From CAYNLG01 sp964397995 (lineage in GTDB: Bacteria > Planctomycetota > Phycisphaerae > FEN-1346): a stretch of DNA of 17,770 nucleotides. Below, piece after piece: positions 7,819 through 14,146 of the stretch (the first letter of the stretch is position 1; each line of letters opens with the position of its first letter). The notes beneath the pieces were generated by a model that was given only the letters and a program-made list of their open reading frames with translations, made no database searches and was not told the DNA's origin. The stretch is taken from NCBI GenBank assembly GCA_964397995.1, contig CAYNLG010000075.1:1-17770 (forward strand), in the 5' to 3' direction. Both the position numbers and the translations under genes were made by a program.

Positions 7819-8933
7819 CACTCGACCTCTCCCAGCCGGACCTCCAGCGCCTGCTCAATGTGGCGGGCGCAGGCGCGATACGTGGCCACGTCGCCGCCGA
7901 TCGGGTCGGCCACGTCCCGCCCGTCGGGGTCGAGCAGGCGGACGCGGTCGGCGACCTCCGGGGCCATGCGGCGGACGGCCTCCGCGTGCTCCCGGGCCAT
8001 CACATAAATATAGTCGGCGGCTACCAGGGCGTCAACCGTAAGCGGGCGGCTCTGGTGCCCCCGCAGGTCGATGCTCCGCTCCGCCATGGCCGCCACCGCC
8101 GGGGCGCTGGCCCGTCCTCCGGCGGCCGCCGCCGTCCCCTGGCTGGACACCTGGAGCCCCACGTCGCCCAGCAGGGCCTCGTCCACCCCCAGCTTCGCGG
8201 CCAGCTGGTGCCGCGCCAGGGCCTCGGCCATCGGGCTGCGGCACATGTTGCCGGTGCAGATGAACAGGAGCCGCGTCTCGGCCAGACGGCGGACGCGGTG
8301 AGCCGTCATTGCGCCCTCGCGGAGGACCTCCAGGCGGCCCGCGTCCGTCACCCGGACCACGGTCGAGGGCTTTGCGAACGGCGCCGGGCCCCCGTCGATC
8401 GCCACCGCCACCCTGCCGTCGAGGTCGGCCAGTGCCTCCGCACAGGAGCGCGGCGGCGGGTGCCCGGCCAGGTTCGCGCTCGTTGCGACCACCGGGACGC
8501 CCGCCTCGCGGAGGACGGCGTGACCCACGTCGTGTTTCGGGCACCGGAGGCCGACCGTTCCGTCGGCGTAAAGGCCCTCCTCGACGAGGCCCTCGGGTCC
8601 CGCCCCCGGCGGCCGCCGGTCAGGCACGACCAGCATCACCGGCCCCGGCCAGGCCTTGGCGATGAGGCGGCGGGCGACGCGCGGCAGGTCGCCGGCGTAG
8701 GCCTCGGCCTCCTCCGGCCCCGCCAGGTGCAGCGCAAAGGGCTTCTCGGGCGGCCGCTCCTTCAGGCGATGCAGCGCCGCGACCGCCTCGCGGCTGACGG
8801 CGCTCGCCCCGACGCCGTAGACCGTCTCGGTGGGAAAGACGACCAGCTCACCGCCGGCCAGCGCCTTGGCCGCGGCGCACACGGCCTCCGCGCGGGTGTC
8901 GGGGTCGGTCGCATCGAGCCTGCGGGTTGCCAT
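7818..8933 (-). CDS. Fusion: threonylcarbamoyl-AMP synthase (Sua5/YrdC) + low-molecular-weight phosphatase
   Basis: This 371-residue protein has two domains. Residues about 1-205 are a Sua5/YrdC/YwlC domain (VVFPTETVYGVGASA, LKERPPEKPF, AWPGPVMLVV, VVATSANLAG, KPSTVVRV). It makes threonylcarbamoyl-AMP from threonine, bicarbonate and ATP for the t6A37 modification of tRNAs reading ANN codons. Residues about 220-371 are a low-molecular-weight phosphatase: P-loop FICTGNMCRSPMAEA with Cys226 and Arg232 (C-X5-R) and the general acid Asp343 in VADPIGG. All catalytic residues are present, so both halves look active. The domain after YrdC is not the usual Sua5 C-terminal domain. The ATG at 8933 has only a weak Shine-Dalgarno. 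The stop overlaps rpiB as TGATG. The phosphatase could be of the protein-arginine (YwlE) or tyrosine (Wzb) kind; Met230 sits at the position that sets this. Confidence 0.93.
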   Translation of the reverse strand: MATRRLDATDPDTRAEAVCAAAKALAGGELVVFPTETVYGVGASAVSREAVAALHRLKERPPEKPFALHLAGPEEAEAYAGDLPRVARRLIAKAWPGPVMLVVPDRRPPGAGPEGLVEEGLYADGTVGLRCPKHDVGHAVLREAGVPVVATSANLAGHPPPRSCAEALADLDGRVAVAIDGGPAPFAKPSTVVRVTDAGRLEVLREGAMTAHRVRRLAETRLLFICTGNMCRSPMAEALARHQLAAKLGVDEALLGDVGLQVSSQGTAAAAGGRASAPAVAAMAERSIDLRGHQSRPLTVDALVAADYIYVMAREHAEAVRRMAPEVADRVRLLDPDGRDVADPIGGDVATYRACARHIEQALEVRLGEVE

Positions 8934-8964
8934 GGAAGAGTCCGTTCGCGTGCCGTGCCGTGCC

Positions 8965-8994
8965 AGCCTACCGCCGGCCGTCGGACGAAGTCAA
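8965..8994 (-). promoter_or_regulatory. Candidate sigma-70 promoter for the Sua5-phosphatase/rpiB unit
   Basis: On the - strand TTGACT (8989-8994) is followed after 18 nt by TAGGCT (8965-8970). The -35 has 5 of 6 consensus bases. The -10 keeps the most conserved T, A and final T but only 3 of 6 overall. The predicted leader is about 25 nt. Confidence 0.4.
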
Positions 8995-9008
8995 GCGCGG
9001 GATGGACC

Positions 9009-9037
9009 GCGGGCCGGCGCGCGGGGCGCCGGCCCGC
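9009..9037 (-). terminator. Strong GC hairpin after the HD-GYP gene
   Basis: A perfect 11-bp stem (GCGGGCCGGCG at 9009-9019, CGCCGGCCCGC at 9027-9037) with a 7-nt loop lies 45 bp beyond the HD-GYP stop codon and just ahead of the next promoter. There is no U run on either strand, so it may act with Rho or mainly stabilise the 3' end. Confidence 0.5.
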
Positions 9038-9081
9038 TTGTATGGATACGCCGCCCGCTTCCCGGACGGGTTGGCTATGGG

Positions 9082-10722
9082 TCAGCGGTGGCTCTCGGCG
9101 ATGGCCGCGAGCCGGCCCGGGTCGAGGTCCAGCAGGGCCGCCACGACGTCCGGGTCGAACTGCTCGCCGGCCAGGGCTTCGGTCCGCGCAAGCGCTGCCG
9201 GCACGTCCATCGCCCCGCGGTAGGCTCGGGCGCTGGTCATCGCGTCCATGGCGTCGGCCGCGGCCAGAATCCGCGCCACGCGTGGAATTTCCCCGCCCGC
9301 TTTGCCGTCCGGGTAGCCCGTGCCGTCCCAAGCCTCGTGATGGCCCCGGACGATCGGGCCGACCTCGCCCATGAACTCGAGGGTGCCGACCAGCCGCTCG
9401 CCGACGAGGGCGTGCGACTGGACCACCTCCCGCTGGGCCTCCGTCAGGGGCCCGCCGTGGTTGACCGTGTCGGGGGGCACGGCCACGCGGCCGATATCGT
9501 GGAGGCGGGCGCCGATCTGCAGGGCGCCGGCCTCGGGCTGCGACAGGTTGAGGGCCTCACCCAGTGGGGCCGCGATCGCCAGGACGCGGGCGCTGTGGCC
9601 CGCCATGTACGGGTCGCCGCCCTCCAGTGCCTCGACCACCCGTTCCAGGGCCGCGTACGCCTGGCACCGCTGGCGGTGGTGCGTCTTGGCCGTCAGGATG
9701 GCCGGGCCGACGACCGACGCCAGGGCCGTCGTCCGCTTCACGTCGCTTGTCGCGAAATCGTCATCGCCGGCCGCGCGGTGCAGGGCCGCCACCGCCACCG
9801 CGTGGTCGTGGAAGGGCACCGGCACCGCCAGCAACCGGCCTTCCGGCCACAGTTCACGTTCCTGGGCGTCCAGCAGCACGCTCCCGGCAATGTCGTCGAC
9901 GTGGACGGCGCGGCCGGACTGGGCGGCGCGGCACAGGACGCCGTCGCGTAGTGGCCGCCTCAGCCACCCCAGCACGGGGGCTTCGTCCCGGTCCGGGTAG
10001 GCCCGCACGAGAAGCCCCACGGCCTGGTCCTGCGGCTCGTACAGGGCGACCGAGGCGGTCTCGCACGGGACGCGGTCGCCGAGGAGTTCGGCGCACAGGC
10101 CGAGAAGGTCCTCCAGCTCGACCACGCCCATGAGGCTACGGGCGACGTCGCCGGAGACGGCCAGCTCGTCCATCCGCCGGGCGAAGCGGCGGTTCGAGAG
10201 GACCAGGTCGTGGCTCGCGATGGCCAGCCGCTCGGAAAGGTCGGCCTGCTGGGCCTCCAGGCGGGCCTTCGCCTGGGCCAGTTCGGCGAAGCGGTCGTCC
10301 ATGGCCGTGCGTTGGCGGCGGCGCCGGAGGACGCGGCAGACGGCCCGTTGGAGGTCGTCGGTACGGAAGGGCTTCTCAATGAAGTCGGCGAAACCGAGGC
10401 GCAGAGCCTTGATGCCCGCCTCCAGCGTGCCCCGGCCGGAGACGGCGATCAGCGCCACGTCCGGGTCCTCGGCGCGGACGGCCTCGGCCAGCGACAGGCC
10501 GTCGACCTCCGGCATGACCAGGTCCGTCACGAGGCAATCGCAGGGCCGTGCGGCCAGGGCGGCCAAGGCCTGCTTCGGGTCGCTCTCGGCCCGGACGTCC
10601 CATGCGGGATCCGCTTCGCGGAGGGCCTCGGCCAGCAGCGAAGCGATCTCCGGCTCGTCATCCACGACGAGGATGCGGGCGTCGAGCTTGGCGTCGGCGA
10701 CGCTCAGGCCGTCGGTCGTCAT
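9082..10722 (-). CDS. Response regulator with receiver, GAF and HD-GYP domains (c-di-GMP phosphodiesterase)
   Basis: This 546-residue cytoplasmic protein has a receiver domain at about 16-130: acidic pair Asp21-Asp22, phospho-acceptor Asp67 in LVTDLVMPEVDG, Ser95, and Lys117 in FIEKPF. A coiled-coil linker rich in Ala/Glu/Arg covers about 140-180. A GAF-like domain spans about 185-345. The HD-GYP domain at about 355-546 has MAGHSARV, His408-Asp409 in ARLHDIGRVAVP, HHEAWDGTGYPDG (461-473) and ILAAADAMDAMTSARAYR. All metal-binding and GYP residues are intact, so hydrolysis of cyclic di-GMP is expected from the family; other HD-GYP proteins cleave cGAMP. ATG at 10722 with GGAAGGA about 11 nt upstream. 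It follows the histidine kinase after a 238-bp structured gap, and that kinase is the likely phosphodonor. Confidence 0.95.
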   Translation of the reverse strand: MTTDGLSVADAKLDARILVVDDEPEIASLLAEALREADPAWDVRAESDPKQALAALAARPCDCLVTDLVMPEVDGLSLAEAVRAEDPDVALIAVSGRGTLEAGIKALRLGFADFIEKPFRTDDLQRAVCRVLRRRRQRTAMDDRFAELAQAKARLEAQQADLSERLAIASHDLVLSNRRFARRMDELAVSGDVARSLMGVVELEDLLGLCAELLGDRVPCETASVALYEPQDQAVGLLVRAYPDRDEAPVLGWLRRPLRDGVLCRAAQSGRAVHVDDIAGSVLLDAQERELWPEGRLLAVPVPFHDHAVAVAALHRAAGDDDFATSDVKRTTALASVVGPAILTAKTHHRQRCQAYAALERVVEALEGGDPYMAGHSARVLAIAAPLGEALNLSQPEAGALQIGARLHDIGRVAVPPDTVNHGGPLTEAQREVVQSHALVGERLVGTLEFMGEVGPIVRGHHEAWDGTGYPDGKAGGEIPRVARILAAADAMDAMTSARAYRGAMDVPAALARTEALAGEQFDPDVVAALLDLDPGRLAAIAESHR

Positions 10723-10765
10723 GCGGTGTCGCGTCCTTCCGTTTTCGCGGGCCCCTCAATGGGAA

Positions 10766-10805
10766 GGAGGCCGGGCGACCGTCTGCCGTGGGTCGTCCGG
10801 CCTCC
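10766..10805 (-). repeat. 15-bp inverted repeat (hairpin A)
   Basis: Arms 10766-10780 (GGAGGCCGGGCGACC) and 10791-10805 (GGTCGTCCGGCCTCC) pair over 15 bp, with 14 Watson-Crick pairs and one G:T or A:C position, around a 10-nt loop. It is the strongest fold in the gap and lies about 45 nt before the HD-GYP start codon. A terminator or translation-control hairpin is possible. Confidence 0.7.
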
Positions 10806-10817
10806 GTTTCAGTCAAG

Positions 10818-10879
10818 CCACGGTGAGAGCTAGCCGCGAGAGCGAGGGGGGAGGGAGAAGGCGTCGCACCTCACCGTGG
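10818..10879 (-). repeat. 10-bp inverted repeat with long loop (hairpin B)
   Basis: CCACGGTGAG at 10818-10827 is perfectly complementary to CTCACCGTGG at 10870-10879. The 42-nt loop is purine-rich on the + strand and pyrimidine-rich on the - strand. Confidence 0.65.
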
Positions 10880-10889
10880 AGTTCCCCGT

Positions 10890-10927
10890 ATCCGGCGCCG
10901 GCCCGGCGAATGGCAAACGTCCGGATA
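10890..10927 (-). repeat. Inverted repeat near the kinase 3' end (hairpin C)
   Basis: TATCCGG and CCGGATA form a 7-bp outer stem. The enclosed segment can fold further through CGCCGG-CCC-GGCG. On the + strand the stem is followed by ATTTT. On the - strand it lies about 35 nt after the kinase stop, so it may serve as the kinase 3' hairpin. Confidence 0.55.
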
Positions 10928-10960
10928 ATTTTCCTGTCTCTCCTAACTTTCTATCGTCCA

Positions 10961-13207
10961 TTAGCCCCGGCCGGCTTTACCCGTTTCTTCGGTTTTTGCC
11001 GACGGAAATGTCAGCCGCACCGTCGTGCCGTGGCCGGGCTTCGATTCCAGCGCCATGCGGCCGCCGCTCAGCTCAACCGCCCGGAACGCCCTCGGCAGCC
11101 CGAGCCCCCGATGCCGGCCGGCCTCCTGCCGCGAGTAGAACGGGTCGAACGCCCGGGCCCGGTCTTGCGGGGCCATGCCCGGTCCGTCGTCGATCACCAG
11201 TAGCCGCACCACCTCCTCGGCGGCCACGGGCTGGACGAGCACCGTCACGGTGCCCCCCTCGGCCGTCGCCTCCAGGGCGTTGCGGAGGACCTCGACGAGG
11301 GCGTCACGGACCTGGTCCGGGTCGACGCGGATGGCCGGGGCGTGCGGCGGGGCTTCGACGCGCACAACGGTGGCCTCGCCGGCCTGACCCTGGACGGCCT
11401 CGACGGCCGCCTCGGCCAGCGCCACGGGGTCGATCTCGCGCGGCTGCGGGGTGGGGGGCACGGCGAACTGGCGGAGCTCGCTGATGATGTCGCTGACGCG
11501 GTCGGCCTGGGCGATGATCGACCGGCACATCTCCGCCCGCTTCTCGTTCTCCTCGTCGGCGAGCAGGCGCTGGGCGCGGCCGCTGATGATGGCCAGCGGG
11601 TTGTTGATCTCGTGCGCGGCCCCGGCGGCCATCTCGGACAGGCTGGCCACGCTCCGCTTCTGCACAAGGTCCTCCTGGGCCATGCGCAGCTCACGGTTGA
11701 CCTCGGCCAGCTCCTCCGACAGGGCCACGAGCTCGGCTTCGGCGTTGCTCCACTTCAGGGCCACACCGGCCATGCCGGCCAGGCCCGCGAGCTCCGTGGC
11801 CTCCTGCCGCGTCAGGGACCGCTCCGCGTCCTCGAAGCCGAAGACGATGCCGCCCACCTTGGTGCCCTCGACGACCATGGGCATGGTGTAGAACGGGCCC
11901 TGACCGAGGTCGTGGCGCTCGAACAGCCAGGCTTCGGCCCGCTCGGCCCGCGACGGGGCGGCCTCGCCCCCGAGGGGCATCCCGGCGTCGGCGAGGAGGG
12001 TCTCGATCGACTCGCCTTTGGCGATCTCGTGGAGGAAGTAGTCGCCGCAGGGGCCACCGCGCATGCAGGCGACGCCCTCGACGTAGGCCAGGTCGTCCCC
12101 GAGCAGGTAGGGCACCACGACGCGGACGTCCAAAGCGTCGCGGGCCGTCTCGGCCACCGTCTCGAGCACCTCGCGGGGCGAGCGACACGCCGCCAGCCGC
12201 GTGTTCATGCGCATCAGCAGGTCCGCCCGCCGCGTCTCGGCCTGGAGGCGGCGGCGCTCGTCGGCCGCACGCCGGTAGAGGCTCCCGAGACGGGCGTTGG
12301 CCGACGCCACCAGGTGCCAGAGCTGGCCGGCGGTCGGCTCGTCGTTCAGGCCGACGGCTTCGGCGTTCATCGGCACGGCCTCGACCATCTGTTGGCGAAT
12401 CTGGTCGACCTGGGCTTCCGTCAGGCCCAGGCGTAGGGCCACCTCCGCCGGGTCGTCGCGCATCTGCTCGGCCGGGTGGCACCAGTAGCCCTCGCGGCGG
12501 GCCAGCAGGTCCGCCAGGTGGACCACGTCGGCCAGCGCCCCCGGCGCCCCGCGGTCGGCCAGCATCGGCCGCGCCTGGTGATGCAGCCAGATGACGGTCT
12601 GGAGGCACTCCGGGAACCCCCACTGCTGGGCCAGGCGTTTGCCGACCACCACGTGGTCGATGCCCAGCACCTCGCGCTCGGCCTCCAGCACGTCCTGGCC
12701 GGTCGTCTCGACCCGCTCCAGCACCTGCTGGAAGGCGCGCGGCATCAGGAGGGGGATGGCGACGAGGCCCACGTCGTGCAGCAGGCCGGCGAGCTGCGCC
12801 TGGGCCGGATCGACGGCCCCGGAGCGGCTCGCGATGAGCTGGGCGGCCATGGCGGTCGCCAGGTTGTGCCGCCACATTGACGTCAGCCGCCCGCGGCGCA
12901 GCGTCTCGCGATCCGCCACCTCGATGGTCAGCAGGTCGGCGATGAGTTCGTCCATCGGGACCAGGTCGAGAATGCTATCGAGGTCGCGGAGCGTGTCGGG
13001 CGGGTGGCCGGCGGCGGCGGCCAGTTGCAGGACCCGGGCGGCGAGGGCGGCGTCGCTCTCGATGACCTGGCCGATCTCACGCCGGCTGGGGCGGGGCGCC
13101 ATGACGCGCGGCAGCAGGTGCTGCGCGACGCCCGGCACCGTGGGCAGGCGGTCCACCTGCTCCAGCAGCAGCTCCAGCTTGCGGCGTTCGAGTCCCGTAA
13201 CGGCCAT
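10961..13207 (-). CDS. HDOD-GAF sensor histidine kinase
   Basis: This 748-residue soluble kinase has no membrane segment. Residues about 5-270 form an HDOD domain (VDRLPTVPGVAQHLL, ESDAALAARVLQLA, WRHNLATAMAAQLIA, GLLHDVGLVAIP with His144-Asp145, LHHQA). A helical linker at about 300-335 leads to a GAF-like domain (about 335-485; FYTMPMVVEGTKVGGIVFGF) and a coiled coil (about 490-525). The kinase core has the H box EMAAGAAHEINNPLAIISG (His532), the N box VLRNALEAT (Asn643), the G1 box VIDDGPGM (673-680), FDPFYS, and G2 RGLGLPRAF with GHGTTVRLTFP at the end. All kinase residues are present. I prefer ATG 13207 because GGGAGAG lies 9 nt upstream; ATG 13225 would add six residues but has no Shine-Dalgarno. 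It follows the HTH-receiver gene by 34 bp, its likely partner along with the HD-GYP regulator. Confidence 0.93.
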   Translation of the reverse strand: MAVTGLERRKLELLLEQVDRLPTVPGVAQHLLPRVMAPRPSRREIGQVIESDAALAARVLQLAAAAGHPPDTLRDLDSILDLVPMDELIADLLTIEVADRETLRRGRLTSMWRHNLATAMAAQLIASRSGAVDPAQAQLAGLLHDVGLVAIPLLMPRAFQQVLERVETTGQDVLEAEREVLGIDHVVVGKRLAQQWGFPECLQTVIWLHHQARPMLADRGAPGALADVVHLADLLARREGYWCHPAEQMRDDPAEVALRLGLTEAQVDQIRQQMVEAVPMNAEAVGLNDEPTAGQLWHLVASANARLGSLYRRAADERRRLQAETRRADLLMRMNTRLAACRSPREVLETVAETARDALDVRVVVPYLLGDDLAYVEGVACMRGGPCGDYFLHEIAKGESIETLLADAGMPLGGEAAPSRAERAEAWLFERHDLGQGPFYTMPMVVEGTKVGGIVFGFEDAERSLTRQEATELAGLAGMAGVALKWSNAEAELVALSEELAEVNRELRMAQEDLVQKRSVASLSEMAAGAAHEINNPLAIISGRAQRLLADEENEKRAEMCRSIIAQADRVSDIISELRQFAVPPTPQPREIDPVALAEAAVEAVQGQAGEATVVRVEAPPHAPAIRVDPDQVRDALVEVLRNALEATAEGGTVTVLVQPVAAEEVVRLLVIDDGPGMAPQDRARAFDPFYSRQEAGRHRGLGLPRAFRAVELSGGRMALESKPGHGTTVRLTFPSAKTEETGKAGRG

Positions 13208-13241
13208 GCCCGTCCGCTCTCCCATGGGGCGCCCGCGCCCG

Positions 13242-13805
13242 CTACAGCTCCAGGACTTCGGCGATCTTCGCGATCAGCGCATCCATCAGGAACGGTTTCT
13301 TGATGTACGCGTTGATGCCCAACTCGAAGAGGGCCTGGACCTGGTCGTCTTCGATCAGGCCCGAGATGGCGATGATCCGCGTCTCCGAGAGGCTGTCGTC
13401 CCCCCGGATCGTCTTGACCACCTGCGGCGCGTTGATGTCCGGCAGCATGTAATCCAACAGGATGACGTCCGGCCGGAACTGGTGCGTCAGCAGGCCCGCG
13501 TCGTAGCCCGTCGTGGCGGTCTTGACCTCGAACCGGCCATCGCGGGCCAGGACGTCGACCAGCAGATCGACAATCTCGGCCTCGTCGTCGACCACCAGTA
13601 TCTTCTTCTTCCCGCTGTCCAAGTTCGAAAGCGGGATACTATTCTCTTTCATGAACTTGACGAGGCTTTCGCGGGGGATGCGGCGGAAGCGGGAGCCCGG
13701 TACGTAGAAGCCATCCAGCCGCCCGGAGTCGAAACATCGGATGATGGTCTGCTGGCTGACTTTGCAGACCTTGGCGGCTTCCCCCGTTGAGTAGACGTCC
13801 TTCAT
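13242..13805 (-). CDS. Response regulator with N-terminal HTH and C-terminal receiver
   Basis: This 187-residue regulator begins with an excisionase/MerR-like winged helix-turn-helix at about 4-55 (YSTGEAAKVCKVSQQTIIRC, wing GSRFRRIP, SLVKFMKEN). A receiver follows at about 67-187: Asp73-Asp74, phospho-acceptor Asp118 in VILLDYMLPDI, Ser148, and Lys170 in YIKKPF. The output domain precedes the receiver, the reverse of OmpR or NarL types. ATG at 13805 is chosen because GAGAGGA lies 5 nt upstream. An upstream in-frame ATG at 13865 would add 20 residues without family similarity and would lie only about 18 bp from the -10 box. The kinase gene follows 34 bp later, so the kinase likely phosphorylates this protein. 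Target genes are unknown; inverted repeats at its own promoter suggest self-regulation. Confidence 0.92.
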   Translation of the reverse strand: MKDVYSTGEAAKVCKVSQQTIIRCFDSGRLDGFYVPGSRFRRIPRESLVKFMKENSIPLSNLDSGKKKILVVDDEAEIVDLLVDVLARDGRFEVKTATTGYDAGLLTHQFRPDVILLDYMLPDINAPQVVKTIRGDDSLSETRIIAISGLIEDDQVQALFELGINAYIKKPFLMDALIAKIAEVLEL

Positions 13806-13810
13806 GGCGG

Positions 13811-13817
13811 TCCTCTC
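13811..13817 (-). promoter_or_regulatory. Shine-Dalgarno deciding the HTH-receiver start
   Basis: On the - strand GAGAGGA is placed 5 nt before ATG 13805. It favours this start over the upstream ATG at 13865. Confidence 0.75.
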
Positions 13818-13882
13818 GTACCCCTCGAGTCGCTCTCCAGCGGCGCAAGCCCGTAGGCTGCGCATCCTCCCTATTTCCCCAC

Positions 13883-13911
13883 AGTATCCATCGGCCCGGC
13901 CCCAAGGTCAA
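13883..13911 (-). promoter_or_regulatory. Sigma-70-type promoter for the HTH-receiver/kinase operon
   Basis: On the - strand TTGACC (13906-13911, 5 of 6 consensus) is followed after exactly 17 nt by GATACT (13883-13888, 4 of 6 including A2, T3 and T6). The transcript would start near 13876, about 70 nt before the ATG. Confidence 0.6.
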
Positions 13912-13932
13912 CTTGAAAGTTCCATTCTGGAA
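13910..13932 (-). promoter_or_regulatory. Paired inverted repeats at the -35, candidate operator
   Basis: AACTT-GA-AAGTT (13910-13921) touches the -35 box. TTCCA-TTC-TGGAA (13920-13932) lies directly upstream and overlaps it by two bases. Two adjacent short dyads in an AT-richer patch of a GC-rich genome look like a regulator site, perhaps for the HTH-receiver protein itself; the binder is inferred. Confidence 0.4.
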
Positions 13933-14062
13933 AGATGGGTAAGGCAGGGAAGGGAGTTAGGGTGCGTCCGATAACTACGGGTCAAGCCCGCGTACACGGC
14001 CGCAGCCTCCCGAAACGCGGCTGAACGACGGTGGCACACGTGCGTGGTGACGCGCAGCACGC

Positions 14063-14090
14063 GGGGGACGGCGCGTTGGCACCGTCCCCC
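14063..14090 (-). terminator. GC hairpin downstream of the secreted-protein gene
   Basis: A perfect 9-bp stem (GGGGGACGG at 14063-14071, CCGTCCCCC at 14082-14090) with a 10-nt loop, about 57 nt after the stop. There is no T run, so it is a terminator-like hairpin judged from position. Confidence 0.5.
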
Positions 14091-14106
14091 GGAGGTCGTG
14101 GTCTCA

Positions 14107-14131
14107 GGCGGCCATGGGCGAATCGGCCGCC
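14107..14131 (-). repeat. 7-bp hairpin just past the secreted-protein stop
   Basis: GGCGGCC at 14107-14113 pairs with GGCCGCC at 14125-14131 around an 11-nt loop, starting 16 bp past the stop codon. It may add to the 3' end structure with the hairpin at 14063-14090. Confidence 0.4.
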
Positions 14132-14146
14132 ACCGGTCCGAGCGGC

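Larger units (their letters stand above)
10723..10960 (-). other. Structured intergenic region between kinase and HD-GYP genes
   Basis: This 238-bp gap contains three separate inverted repeats (each listed on its own) and a purine-rich stretch at about 10840-10860 on the + strand. On the - strand they would fold into three successive hairpins in the kinase 3' end or the leader of the HD-GYP transcript. I compared it with cyclic di-GMP riboswitch (GEMM) landmarks and found no match. No good promoter for the HD-GYP gene was found inside. It could be a terminator-attenuator, an unclassified leader, or simply processing hairpins. Confidence 0.45.
13806..14146. other. 341-bp intergenic region between signalling module and secreted-protein gene
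   Basis: It holds a - strand promoter and putative operator for the HTH-receiver gene (13883-13932), a run of four GGG tracts (13937-13962), a second copy of GTCCGATAACT (13966-13976), and two GC hairpins on the 3' side of the secreted-protein gene (14063-14090 and 14107-14131). I see no convincing small gene or known RNA in it. Confidence 0.6.

Noticed and set aside
10723..10960. Cyclic di-GMP riboswitch (GEMM-I or II) before the HD-GYP gene
   Set aside because: The conserved GEMM cores were not found on either strand. A GGCAAAC fragment on the + strand lacks the rest of the motif.
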